This document shows, piece after piece, positions 37,478-45,888 of a stretch of DNA of 64,000 nucleotides (the stretch's first letter is position 1; the number at the start of each line of letters is the position of its first letter). The DNA comes from Rhizorhabdus histidinilytica. GTDB taxonomy: Bacteria > Pseudomonadota > Alphaproteobacteria > Sphingomonadales > Sphingomonadaceae. Where the stretch lies: the NCBI RefSeq assembly GCF_900167915.1, contig NZ_FUYM01000001.1, positions 124,001 through 188,000 on the forward strand. Reading direction: 5' to 3'. A model generated the notes under the pieces. That model did no database searches. It was not told the origin of the DNA and saw nothing but the letters and a program-made list of their open reading frames with translations. The position numbers and the translations under genes are program-made.

Positions 37478-37894
37478 GTGAAGGCGATCGACGGCACCGA
37501 GGCCCTCGCGCGATCCCGCGCCCTTCGCCGGTCGGCGACGGACGCCGAAAGGATCCTCTGGCGTGAGTTGCGAAACCGGCGGCTGGACGGCTTCAAATTC
37601 CGCCGCCAGGTCTGGATCGGTCCGTTCATTGCCGATTTCGCCTGTGTCGAGGCGAAGCTGGTTGTCGAGGCCGATGGATCGCAGCATGGCGAAAATCGGG
37701 AATATGACGTAGGGCGCGACGCCTATCTGAGGAGCGAGGGATATCGGGTGATCCGGGTCTGGAACAATGAAGTGACGGGAAACCTGCCCGGCGTGCTGGA
37801 AGCGATCCGTTGCGCGCTCGTTGAGCGCGTGCCCTCACCCTCCCAAGCCTGCGGCTTGGGCCCCTCCCTCTCCCTTGGGGAGAGGGAAGCATGA
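37478..37894 (+). CDS. DUF559 endonuclease-like domain protein
   Basis: A 138-residue protein with a DUF559 domain of the PD-(D/E)xK nuclease superfamily (Vsr-like): [53 protein letters not shown] and [12 protein letters not shown]. Candidate catalytic residues are the Asp of IADFAC and the Glu/Asp of [10 protein letters not shown]. The last ~21 residues (from [14 protein letters not shown]) are encoded inside the right flanking repeat, so the tail is probably not functional domain. The stop overlaps the aroC start as ATGA. The GTG start follows the left repeat by one base. Biological role unknown. Confidence 0.85.
   Translation: MKAIDGTEALARSRALRRSATDAERILWRELRNRRLDGFKFRRQVWIGPFIADFACVEAKLVVEADGSQHGENREYDVGRDAYLRSEGYRVIRVWNNEVTGNLPGVLEAIRCALVERVPSPSQACGLGPSLSLGEREA
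37829..37888 (-). repeat. Right ~60-bp inverted repeat flanking the DUF559 gene
   Basis: GTGCCCTCACCCTCCCAAGC through CTTGGGGAGAGGGAA is the inverted partner of 37414-37476. It contains the hairpins CCCAAGC-CTGC-GGCTTGGG and CCCTCTCCC...GGGGAGAGGG. It is translated as the C-terminus of the DUF559 protein and ends 2 bp before the aroC ATG. Confidence 0.9.
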
Positions 37895-38961
37895 GCTTCA
37901 ACAGCTTCGGCCGCGTCTTTCGCTTCTCGACCTGGGGGGAGAGCCACGGGCCGGCGATCGGCGCGGTGGTCGACGGCTGCCCGCCGGGGCTGGCGCTGAG
38001 CGAGGCCGATATCCAGCCCTGGCTCGACAAGCGCCGGCCGGGCACCTCGCGCTTCACCACCCAGCGGCAGGAGCCCGACCAGGTCCGCATCCTGTCAGGC
38101 GTGTTCGAGGGTCGGACGACCGGAACGCCGATCAGCCTGATGATCGAGAATGTAGACCAGCGCTCGAAGGATTATTCCGAGGTCGCGCTCGCCTATCGGC
38201 CCGGCCATGCCGACTATGCCTATGACGCCAAATATGGCTTCCGCGACTATCGCGGCGGCGGGCGTTCCTCGGCGCGCGAAACGGCGTCGCGGGTGGCGGC
38301 GGGCGCGGTCGCGCGGCTGGTGATCCCGAATGTCAGGATCCGGGCTTATCTCATTGAACTCGGCGGAGATCGGATCGATCCCGCCGCGTTCGATGATGCC
38401 GCGATCGACGAGAATCCTTTCTTCTGCCCCGACCGCGCGGCGGCAGCGCGCTGGGAGGCGATCGTCGACGATGCGCGCAAGGCCGGCTCCTCGGTCGGCG
38501 CCGTCGTCGAATGCGTCGCGGAGGGCGTTCCGGCCGGCTGGGGCGCGCCGCTCTACGCTAAGCTCGACAGCGAGCTGGCGGCGGCATGCATGTCGATCAA
38601 CGCCGTCAAGGGCGTCGAGATCGGCGACGGCTTCGCCGCGGCGCGGCTGACCGGCGAGAGCAATGCCGATCCGATGCGGCCCGGCAATGACGGCAAGCCG
38701 GTATTCCTGGCCAACCATGCCGGCGGGATCGCGGGCGGCATCGCCACCGGGCAGCCGGTGGTGGTGCGGATCGCGCTCAAGCCGACATCGTCGATCCTGA
38801 CCCCGGTCGAGACGATCGGCCGCGACGGCCAAGCCGCCGACATCCGCACCAAGGGCCGCCACGACCCCTGCGTCGGGATCCGCGCAGCGCCGGTGCTGGA
38901 GGCGATGGTCGCGTTGGTGCTCGCCGACCAGAAGCTGTTGCACCGGGCGCAGGTCGGATGA
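37891..38961 (+). CDS. aroC: Chorismate synthase AroC
   Basis: A 356-residue FMN-dependent enzyme converting EPSP to chorismate, the last shikimate step. It shows [20 protein letters not shown] near the N-terminus, the signature [38 protein letters not shown] and the C-terminal [19 protein letters not shown]. The length is typical. The ATG at 37891 overlaps the DUF559 stop, and its stop overlaps the acylphosphatase start (ATGA), so translation is coupled downstream. The 5' region contains the flanking repeat, which could affect expression. Confidence 0.97.
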   Translation: MSFNSFGRVFRFSTWGESHGPAIGAVVDGCPPGLALSEADIQPWLDKRRPGTSRFTTQRQEPDQVRILSGVFEGRTTGTPISLMIENVDQRSKDYSEVALAYRPGHADYAYDAKYGFRDYRGGGRSSARETASRVAAGAVARLVIPNVRIRAYLIELGGDRIDPAAFDDAAIDENPFFCPDRAAAARWEAIVDDARKAGSSVGAVVECVAEGVPAGWGAPLYAKLDSELAAACMSINAVKGVEIGDGFAAARLTGESNADPMRPGNDGKPVFLANHAGGIAGGIATGQPVVVRIALKPTSSILTPVETIGRDGQAADIRTKGRHDPCVGIRAAPVLEAMVALVLADQKLLHRAQVG

Positions 38962-39257
38962 GCGGGGCCGACCGCCCTGATCGCATCGCCCGCCGCATCC
39001 ATGTGAAGGGCAAGGTGCAGGGCGTCTGGTTCCGCGCCTGGACGATCGAGCAGGCGGCCGAGCTCGGCCTCGACGGTTGGGTGCGCAACCGCATGGACGG
39101 TTCTGTCGAGGCGGTCGCGGCGGGGCCCGCCGACCAGGTCGAGGAACTGATCGCCCGCTGCCGGCGCGGATCACCCGCGTCGCGGGTCGCTTCGGTCGAT
39201 GTCGAGGATACGCCCGGCGTGGTCGCGCAGGGCTTCACCCAGAAGCCAACGGTATGA
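38958..39257 (+). CDS. Acylphosphatase
   Basis: A 99-residue acylphosphatase. The active site is [20 protein letters not shown] (the Arg binds the phosphate) and [19 protein letters not shown] (the Asn activates water). The enzyme hydrolyses carboxyl-phosphate bonds such as acetyl phosphate and 1,3-bisphosphoglycerate. It overlaps aroC and pgeF by ATGA at both ends, forming a tightly coupled three-gene unit. The length and both catalytic residues match the family. Confidence 0.95.
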   Translation: MSGADRPDRIARRIHVKGKVQGVWFRAWTIEQAAELGLDGWVRNRMDGSVEAVAAGPADQVEELIARCRRGSPASRVASVDVEDTPGVVAQGFTQKPTV

Positions 39258-40027
39258 GCATGAGCGTCCGCCCGATCCGGATCGATGCGCTGGGCGCGCT
39301 GCCGCACGGCTTCCTCGGCCGCGAAGGCGGGGTGTCGCAGGGCATCCATGCCGGGCTCAACGTCGGGCTGGGATCGGACGACGATCGCGACGCGATCCGC
39401 GAGAATCGCCGCCGCGCGGTCGAGGCGGTGGCGCCCGGCCATGATCTCGTCACGCTCCACCAGGTTCATTCGGCCGATGCGGTGGCGGTCACTGCTCCCT
39501 TCGCCGACGATGCGCGGCCGCATGCCGATGCGCTGGTCACCGACCGGCCGGGCCTGCTGCTCGGCATCCTCACCGCCGATTGCGTGCCGGTGCTGTTCGC
39601 CGATGCGGCGGCCGGTGTGGTCGGCGCAGCGCATGCCGGCTGGAAGGGCGCGCTGTCGGGAGTGACCGACGCCACCCTGGCCGAGATGGAGGCGTTGGGC
39701 GCCGACCGCTCGCGGATCGTCGCGGCGATCGGGCCGTGCATCGCGCGGGCGAGCTATGAGGTCGACGAGGGCTTCGTCCGCCGCTTCGAAGCCGACGACC
39801 CCGCCAATGAGCGCTTCTTCGCCGACGGGCGCCGCGCCGGCCACGCCCAGTTCGACATCGAGGCCTATGTCGCGCACCGGCTGGCGGCGACGGGGGTGGG
39901 ACGGGTGATCGCGATCGGCGAGGACACCTATGCCCAGCCCGATCGCTTCTTCAGCTTCCGCCGGGCCACCCACAAGGGCGAGCCCGGCTATGGTCGGCAG
40001 ATATCGCTGATCGGACTGCCCGGCTGA
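39254..40027 (+). CDS. pgeF: Peptidoglycan editing factor PgeF (YfiH, laccase-domain family)
   Basis: A 257-residue Cu/Zn-site oxidoreductase of the YfiH family. It shows GREGGVSQGIHAGLNVGLGS, VTLHQVHSADAVAV, GILTADCVPVLFAD and AAHAGWKGALSGV, with the metal-binding His and Cys in these blocks, and IGPCIARASYEV. The E. coli orthologue prevents misincorporation of Ser for Ala in peptidoglycan; older annotation is polyphenol oxidase. The start is the ATG at 39254 overlapping the acylphosphatase stop. It is the last gene of the coupled unit and is followed by a strong compound hairpin. Confidence 0.94.
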   Translation: MSMSVRPIRIDALGALPHGFLGREGGVSQGIHAGLNVGLGSDDDRDAIRENRRRAVEAVAPGHDLVTLHQVHSADAVAVTAPFADDARPHADALVTDRPGLLLGILTADCVPVLFADAAAGVVGAAHAGWKGALSGVTDATLAEMEALGADRSRIVAAIGPCIARASYEVDEGFVRRFEADDPANERFFADGRRAGHAQFDIEAYVAHRLAATGVGRVIAIGEDTYAQPDRFFSFRRATHKGEPGYGRQISLIGLPG

Positions 40028-40032
40028 GTCGG

Positions 40033-40173
40033 TTGGAAAATGCGGTTTCACCGCATTTTGCGGCACCGGCCCGCTCCCCCACCCGACCTCCCACTCAGTG
40101 TATCCTTGATGGGAGGTCGGGTGGGGGAGCGGGCCGGCGCCACTTCGAAATGCGCCCTTCCGCGCATTTCCAA
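40033..40173. repeat. Three-hairpin palindromic element between pgeF and the DUF1134 gene
   Basis: The central perfect 28-bp inverted repeat (40066-40093 with 40110-40137) has a 16-base loop and runs of GC-rich CCGCTCCCCCACCC. It is flanked by two small hairpins: AAAATGCGG/CCGCATTTT (40037-40059) and GAAATGCGC/GCGCATTTC (40147-40170). The flanks are themselves complementary (TTGGAAAATGCG against CGCATTTCCAA), so the whole 141 bp can form one large cruciform. It lies between convergent genes and probably terminates both. Confidence 0.9.
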
Positions 40174-40184
40174 ACAGACCCTCC

Positions 40185-40958
40185 TTAGAAGGGGATGACC
40201 TTCGATTTGTGGGTGAAGTTCATATAGCCGACATTGACACCGAGCCGCCAGCCGACGCCGAGCCGGATCGGGATCATCACAACGTCGCCGCGGCGCAGAT
40301 AGGTCGCGGTGAAGCCGCCGACGACATAGGCAGTGCCTTCCACCGCCGGGAAGCGATGATAGGCGTCGGCGGTGTCAAACAGGTTGTAGACCAGCACGAA
40401 GCTCTTTGCTCCATTGGCGCCGAGGTCGAAGCCCAGGGATGGACCGGTCCAGTAGATCGGCTGCTGCCCCTCCACCTTGTGGAACAGCGTACCCGAGCCG
40501 TAACGCACGCCGACGATGATCGCGCCGCCGGCTTCGCGGCCCGCGATATAGGCGTTGGGTCGGCCCTGCTCGGCGAAGATCTTTTCGACCAGCTTGGCAA
40601 GGCCCTCGGCGCCCTTGCCGAACACGCCCTCGGCGGCGGCGAGCACGTCGTCCTGCGCATAGGTCGAATTGGCGGCGGCATCGGCAGCCTGCGCGCGGGC
40701 TGGCATCGGCGCTCCCTCGACGGTGACCGAATCACCGGTGGCGGCGTCATTGCCGACGGCGGCGGCGTCGGTGGTCCCGGCCGGTTCGGGCGCCGGGGCG
40801 GGGGCCGAGACCTGGGTGCCGTAATTGGCCTCGCTCGCCGGGACGGGGGCAAGATCGCTCGCGGCGTTGGGGTCGACCGTCCTGATCTGCGCCTGCACCG
40901 CGCCCGAAAACGCGAGCGCCATCGCCCCCGCCATGCCGAGCACCATCCCCTTGACCAT
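40185..40958 (-). CDS. DUF1134 (EipA-type) envelope protein
   Basis: A 257-residue exported protein. The start is the ATG at 40958 (MVKGMVLGMAGAMALAFSGA) with GGAGAA 7 bases upstream; a longer frame to 41057 has no signal. The signal peptide ends near AVQAQ. An Ala/Pro-rich linker precedes the DUF1134 domain (about residues 110-257): YWTGPSLGFDLGANGAKSFV, FPAVEGTAYVVGGFTATY and the C-terminal LGVGWRLGVNVGYMNFTHKS. Brucella EipA of this family supports cell-envelope integrity. The function here is inferred from that family. Monocistronic. Confidence 0.9.
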   Translation of the reverse strand: MVKGMVLGMAGAMALAFSGAVQAQIRTVDPNAASDLAPVPASEANYGTQVSAPAPAPEPAGTTDAAAVGNDAATGDSVTVEGAPMPARAQAADAAANSTYAQDDVLAAAEGVFGKGAEGLAKLVEKIFAEQGRPNAYIAGREAGGAIIVGVRYGSGTLFHKVEGQQPIYWTGPSLGFDLGANGAKSFVLVYNLFDTADAYHRFPAVEGTAYVVGGFTATYLRRGDVVMIPIRLGVGWRLGVNVGYMNFTHKSKVIPF

Positions 40959-41114
40959 GCCTGTTCTCCGCAAACCGCTTCGCCTGTCCCGTGGTAAAGC
41001 CTCTTTTGAGGGATGCTGCAATGAATCGAACCTGAATATTGATGGCGGAAAATGCATCGAGAGGCGGTTGATCAGGTCGCACCTGCCCGCTATAGCGCGG
41101 CCTCTGCCTCCGCC

Positions 41115-41207
41115 GGAGACGTGGGTGAGTGGCTGAAACCAGCGGTTTGCTAAACCGCCGTACGGGGATTACTCGTACCGAGGGTTCGAATCCCTCCGTC
41201 TCCGCCA
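41115..41207 (+). tRNA. tRNA-Ser (anticodon GCT)
   Basis: A complete tRNA gene. The acceptor arm GGAGACG pairs with CGTCTCC, the D arm contains GGGTGAGTGGCTGAAACC, and the anticodon arm GCGGT-TTGCTAA-ACCGC places GCT at 41149-41151. A long serine-type variable arm (GTACGGGGATTACTCGTAC) and the T arm GAGGGTTCGAATCCCTC follow. The 3' CCA is encoded (41205-41207). It reads AGC and AGU codons. It marks the border between backbone genes and the accessory catabolic block, a frequent integration-site position, but no integrase is present. Confidence 0.97.
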
Positions 41208-41374
41208 CGATCGTTCCGCAGGGCCCCGACTGGAATCCTTCCAGCGCGGCTGCAACCTCTCGCAATGATCCGCTTTGGCGTAGGCCACCGAGACCTCATG
41301 CCTTTCTATTCTTTCCCCCCAACAGGCTCTCTTTGGAATTGGGGCAGTTTTCCGAGGCAGATTGCGGTTTCTGC

Positions 41375-42106
41375 TTAGTTGCTGGCGATTATTTGCAACA
41401 ATGCGGTCAATTCATCCGGAGCCGAGTAGAATGGCGAATGATCGGTTTTCAATGAATATGTATCGCAGGGCTGCCTCGCTACCATGAGCCGCTGTAGGTC
41501 AGGCGTAACAGCCCGGTCTTCCTCACAGTGGATATAGCTGCGCGGCACCGCGCCATATCGGGCGCTTGAAAGAAGGACTGCCGTGGTCCGCATATTTGCG
41601 GGTTCAGCCGTCAGGCGCGCGAACGCGGCGTCCGCTCGTTCGGATGGCGTAGTGCCATAAAAGGTGCTGATCGCCGCCTTGCGCGAGTGCCAGATCATGG
41701 TCCTGCCGTCGTCCGACATGCCGATGGCATCGGCGACTTGCGGCGACCGGTCCTGCCCCCCAACCTGGAACAGGTCGGCCATCGTCTCGCCGGGCGAGGG
41801 CATCACGGCAGCGAGGTAGACGAGCCGCCGCACCGCCTGAGGCGCAAGTTCCGCCGCGCGGCTGATGACGATGCCGCCTCGACTGTGGCCGACGAGGATG
41901 GACGGCTCATCCTGCGCGCTCGCCATCCCAGCAATGAACATCGCCCACTCGTCAAGCGTCGCGACATGGCCCGACGCGGCATCGGCGCCCATGCCCGGCA
42001 GATCGGGTGCGCGAACCTGATGCCCAAGCGCGTTCAGCCGGGGGCTGACCTCATCCCAGCACCAACCACCATGCCAGGCGCCGTGAACAAGAATGAAGCG
42101 TGCCAT
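41375..42106 (-). CDS. Alpha/beta fold hydrolase (esterase)
   Basis: A 243-residue alpha/beta hydrolase related to plant-type methyl-ester/salicylate esterases. The oxyanion/N-terminal motif is ILVHGAWHGGWCWDEV. The nucleophile Ser is in SILVGHSRGGIVISRA, with Asp in IHCEEDRAVTPDLQ and His in SLKTDHSPFYSAP, giving a full catalytic triad. It is cytosolic with no signal peptide. It is the last gene of a minus-strand set with a TonB receptor and an MFS carrier, under the likely control of the divergent TetR regulator. It probably hydrolyses an imported ester or lactone; the substrate is unknown. Confidence 0.92.
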   Translation of the reverse strand: MARFILVHGAWHGGWCWDEVSPRLNALGHQVRAPDLPGMGADAASGHVATLDEWAMFIAGMASAQDEPSILVGHSRGGIVISRAAELAPQAVRRLVYLAAVMPSPGETMADLFQVGGQDRSPQVADAIGMSDDGRTMIWHSRKAAISTFYGTTPSERADAAFARLTAEPANMRTTAVLLSSARYGAVPRSYIHCEEDRAVTPDLQRLMVARQPCDTYSLKTDHSPFYSAPDELTALLQIIASN

Positions 42107-42196
42107 GCGCTTGCTCTTTCAACGATAAGCTTGTGCTCTGACAGCTGTCGTCGGTGGAGGCCGGCATCAGCTCGAGCCTCCACCGACGATCGGGCG

Positions 42197-44440
42197 TCAG
42201 AATTCGAACCGGGCAGACAGCCCATACATGCGCGGATCGCCGCGAAGGCCGGTTGCATAGCCGCTGGACGCGGTCAGGTTGGTCGCATAGGCAAAATAGG
42301 CTTTATTGAACAGATTGGTGACATAGGCGGACAAGCCGATGCCGCTGCCGCCGATATTGTTGTAGTCGAGGCGCAGATTGACCAGATCCCAGCCGTCGAT
42401 ATAGCCTCCTACAGGCACCACCACATCTGCTGAATAATAGCGGCTCTGGTATCTGTATCCAGCAGTGCCGACAATTTCGCCGCCCTTGTCATCGGCCGGA
42501 AAGGCATAGCTGATCTGCGCATTCGCCGTGTATTTGGGAATGTAGCCAAAGGGCGTGATTGCTGCGACATCGACACCGTTGTTGATGAAGCTCCTATATT
42601 TGGGGTCGGTATAGCTGAAGCTGCCCGAGATGCTGAGACCCGCCAGCGGCTGCAGCATCGCCTCGGCCTCCACGCCGCGGATGCGGGACCGGGCCGCATT
42701 GAAGATAGAGGATACCAATGTGCCGCTGGTCGGCGAAATGAAGCTCACCTGCCGCTGGATATCCTTGTACCAGGCCTGATAGGCGGCCAGGTTGAGCCGG
42801 AGCTTCGTCCCGCCGCCCAGGTCCGTGTCGAGCTTGAGGCCAAGCTCGACATCGTCGACCTTCTCCGGGTCATAGGGGATCGCCGAAGCCTCCGTGGTTG
42901 CGCGTGATTGCAATCCGCCCGCTCGATAGCCGTGGCGGTGCGACGCATAGATCATCAGTTCGTCGTTGAGCTTGTAGTTCAAACTGGCGAGCCAGCTCGG
43001 TTCGTTGAACGAAACCTCCTGATGAAACAGGCAGGGCGGTGCGATGACCGTTCCGTCGAGCAGCCTGAACGTACAGCTGCTGCCGGTCATCTGCAGGCCG
43101 TTGCTGACCTTCTTGTCATGGGTGTAGCGAAGGCCGAGGTTGAGCGACAGGCCCGTTTCGCCAAAGCGGTATGTGCCCGATGCAAAGGCCGAGTAGCTGA
43201 TATTCTTCGCATAGACGCCGGACGGCCGATCCACGGCCGGAGCAGATGGAAGATTGCTGGTGGCGATATCGCTCCCTTTCTCGTTGAAGTAGAACAGGCC
43301 GAAAATCCAGTCAAAGGCGCGGCTGTTGCCTTGCAACTGCAATTCCTCGCTAAACTGCCGAATGTGCGATTCTCCCTTGAACCGCAGCAGAAACAGGGAT
43401 GAACCGTCGATATCCCATTTCGAGAAGCTATTGATCTTCCGATAACCCGCGACATTCTTGAGAGTGAGGGAATCGGAAAGATCGATGGTCGAGGTGTTGG
43501 AGAAGTCATAGGTTCTGGCGGTTTCCAGCGGGGCGTCATTATTGCTGAAACTCCACGGGTCCGCCCTGTTCGCCGCCACCTCCGCGCTCAGCGTCGGGAG
43601 AACCGGACCCAGCGACGCAATGGCGGGATTGACGGCATAGATGACGTTGGCCGTGCCATGGTCCTCGGACTGGAAATAATTGGCGTAGAAGGTGCTGGTG
43701 ACGTCCATGGTCGGTTCCAGCTTCAGCGTGGCTCGCACAGCCTTGTAGTTCTGGCTATTGGCATCAAACTTGGTCTGTCGGTCGCGCATGAACCCGTCAC
43801 GTGTGCGGATCGTCCCGGCGATGCGAAGCGCGGCCCCCTCGGCAAGCGGGATGTTGAAGGCGCCCTTGACGTCGAGCAGCCTCAGATTGCCGACCGTTGT
43901 TTCGAAATTGCCTTCCATCGCGTCGCTGGGCTGGACGGTCGTCACCAGCACCGCACCACCTGTGGTATTCCGCCCGAACAGCGTTCCCTGCGGCCCGCGC
44001 AGCACCTGCACCGACTGGATGTCGAAAAGCGCCGCGTTCAGGCCCTGGGGCCGCATGAAGGGAACTTCGTTGAAATAATTGACGACCACCGGATCCAGCA
44101 CCAGCGAGGTGTCGATCACGCGTTGACCGCGCATGGTGAAGCTGGGTGTATTGGACCCGCGCGGCGACTGGGAGACCGTAAGCGACGGAGCGACACGCCC
44201 AAGATCCAGCAGCGTCTGCACCCCCTCGGCACGCAGCGCTTCGCCGCTTTTGGCGGTCACCGCCACCGGGACATCGATCAGCCTCTCCTCCTTGCGGCGG
44301 GCCGTCACCACGATATCTTCCGAATCGCCGAGCACCTGCCCGGCCGAAGCGGGCTGATTTTGCGCCCAGGCAGGCATGGCGGTGGATAGGGCAATCCCGC
44401 TCGCAGCCTGCAGCAGTATAGATGCGGAGATCTTCATCAT
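42197..44440 (-). CDS. TonB-dependent receptor
   Basis: A 747-residue outer-membrane receptor. The signal peptide is MMKISASILLQAASGIALST...AMPAWA. The TonB box region DIVVTARRKEERLIDVPVAV and the plug motif VQVLRGPQGTLFGRNTTGGA are typical, and the barrel ends in YGLSARFEF. It is of the type used by sphingomonads for aromatic or other organic substrates rather than a classic siderophore receptor, though substrate prediction is inference. It is 27 bp downstream of the MFS gene in the same operon. The hydrolase gene follows after 90 bp. Confidence 0.96.
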   Translation of the reverse strand: MMKISASILLQAASGIALSTAMPAWAQNQPASAGQVLGDSEDIVVTARRKEERLIDVPVAVTAKSGEALRAEGVQTLLDLGRVAPSLTVSQSPRGSNTPSFTMRGQRVIDTSLVLDPVVVNYFNEVPFMRPQGLNAALFDIQSVQVLRGPQGTLFGRNTTGGAVLVTTVQPSDAMEGNFETTVGNLRLLDVKGAFNIPLAEGAALRIAGTIRTRDGFMRDRQTKFDANSQNYKAVRATLKLEPTMDVTSTFYANYFQSEDHGTANVIYAVNPAIASLGPVLPTLSAEVAANRADPWSFSNNDAPLETARTYDFSNTSTIDLSDSLTLKNVAGYRKINSFSKWDIDGSSLFLLRFKGESHIRQFSEELQLQGNSRAFDWIFGLFYFNEKGSDIATSNLPSAPAVDRPSGVYAKNISYSAFASGTYRFGETGLSLNLGLRYTHDKKVSNGLQMTGSSCTFRLLDGTVIAPPCLFHQEVSFNEPSWLASLNYKLNDELMIYASHRHGYRAGGLQSRATTEASAIPYDPEKVDDVELGLKLDTDLGGGTKLRLNLAAYQAWYKDIQRQVSFISPTSGTLVSSIFNAARSRIRGVEAEAMLQPLAGLSISGSFSYTDPKYRSFINNGVDVAAITPFGYIPKYTANAQISYAFPADDKGGEIVGTAGYRYQSRYYSADVVVPVGGYIDGWDLVNLRLDYNNIGGSGIGLSAYVTNLFNKAYFAYATNLTASSGYATGLRGDPRMYGLSARFEF

Positions 44441-44466
44441 CTTCCTCCCCTTTTTAGATGTTCAGG

Positions 44467-45714
44467 CTATATTTCAGCGAGTGCCGCCCTCGGCCGCCAC
44501 CAACCCGGCGCTGCGAAAGTCAAGGCGAAGGACAGGGCCAGCAGCGCGGCGAACACCGCCCAGACCAGCGTGTAGTCACCCGTCGAATCGGAGATCAGTC
44601 CGGCGATGACCGGGCAGACCATGCTGATGGGGGCCATCGCCGCGCGGGTCCATCCCAGCGCGCGTCCATAGCTGCCGAGGCCGAAGATCTTCGCGACGAT
44701 CCCGCCCCAGACCGGCAGCATCGCGCCAAGCCCGAAGCCGAACAGCATCGCGCCCGCGAACAGCATCGGGTAGAGCAAGTCGGCTGTAAGGACGAGCAGT
44801 CCGGACGCCATGAGCACGAGGCCGATGCGCAGGGCGATGACGGGCGACAACCTGTCGGCGGCAATGCCGAAGGCCAGCTTTCCTATCACCGACGTAGCGC
44901 CGATCGCGGACAGCAGGGCGGAACCCTCCAGGCTGCTGAAGCCACGTGATACGGCGAAGGCGACGATCGAAACCATCGTCCCGGTATTGGCCCCGATCAT
45001 GGCCCCGATCGTCAAGGTGACGATCCAGAAAGCGGGCGAACGGAACAGTTCATTCAAGCTGATGGGCGGGCCGTCGGGCCGGCGAAGGGCGACGGGAAGC
45101 CGCTCATGTTCCGCTATGCTCCCGGGCAGTCGCGCCAGAAACCAGATCGGCGGTACCAGCACCAGCATCAGGACGGCGTAGATCAGGAAGGTCGCGCGCC
45201 ATCCGACACGCGAAAACAGGATGTCCGTCAGCGGGGGGAAGATCACGGCGGCAACGGCAGTCCCGATCACCGAAAGGCCGATCGCAAACGCGCGACGTCT
45301 TTCGAACCAGTGCGACACCAGGATGTTCGTGACCACGGTGCCGATGCAGATATCCGCAAGGGCGATAAGAGTGCTGAACACGAGCAGGACCTGCAGGATC
45401 GAGGACGCGGTCGACACGAGTGCGAAGCCGGTGGCGGTGCCCAGCACGCCGAGAAGCGCGACGCCCCTGATCGGCCAACGTTCGGCCATCATCCCTACGG
45501 GGGCCGAGCCCAGATTGCCCAGCAGCAGCACCATCGTATAGCCGATGTTGATGGTTGCCCGGTCCGCATTGAAGCTTTGGGCGAAAGCCAGGGCGTAATT
45601 GCCATAGGCGTAATAGACGGGCCCGGCGCTCAGCATCAGCATGACGAAGCAAAGCGCGACCACGGCCCAGCCGCGATATATGCCGGCCGGCTGCGCAGCG
45701 CTGTGGACGGTCAT
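44467..45714 (-). CDS. MFS transporter (MCT/OFA-like)
   Basis: A 415-residue, 12-TM major facilitator. The start is the ATG at 45714 (MTVHSAAQPAGIYRGWAVVA). A longer frame to 45825 would put a charged extension before TM1 and run into the TetR operator. Motifs include YRGWAVVALCFVMLML (TM1), the loop GMMAERWPIRGVALLGVLGT and IGATSVIGKLAFGIAADRLS in the second half. The pattern resembles monocarboxylate/oxalate-formate-type carriers. It probably takes up an organic acid. It is the first gene of the TetR-controlled set with a TonB receptor and a hydrolase. Confidence 0.9.
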   Translation of the reverse strand: MTVHSAAQPAGIYRGWAVVALCFVMLMLSAGPVYYAYGNYALAFAQSFNADRATINIGYTMVLLLGNLGSAPVGMMAERWPIRGVALLGVLGTATGFALVSTASSILQVLLVFSTLIALADICIGTVVTNILVSHWFERRRAFAIGLSVIGTAVAAVIFPPLTDILFSRVGWRATFLIYAVLMLVLVPPIWFLARLPGSIAEHERLPVALRRPDGPPISLNELFRSPAFWIVTLTIGAMIGANTGTMVSIVAFAVSRGFSSLEGSALLSAIGATSVIGKLAFGIAADRLSPVIALRIGLVLMASGLLVLTADLLYPMLFAGAMLFGFGLGAMLPVWGGIVAKIFGLGSYGRALGWTRAAMAPISMVCPVIAGLISDSTGDYTLVWAVFAALLALSFALTFAAPGWWRPRAALAEI

Positions 45715-45801
45715 CCCATATGCGGTTGGGCGTCTTGCCACGATCACTATCTTCCCCACGCAGGCTTTTGGTTTTATGGCCCTGGGTTGTGGGACGAGAT
45801 T

Positions 45802-45818
45802 CCATACAAGTTGTATGG
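45802..45818. promoter_or_regulatory. Perfect 17-bp palindrome, candidate TetR operator
   Basis: CCATACAAGTTGTATGG is a perfect palindrome about a single central G. It sits between the MFS start (45714) and the tetR start (45889), about 88 and 71 bp from them, as expected for an operator controlling both divergent promoters. Binding by the adjacent TetR protein is inference from position and symmetry. Confidence 0.65.
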
Positions 45819-45888
45819 TGATCAATGGCGAGCTTGTCAGTCGCGGCGGCTTACGGCCATAAGCGCCAAAACATCACATGGGCGTAGG

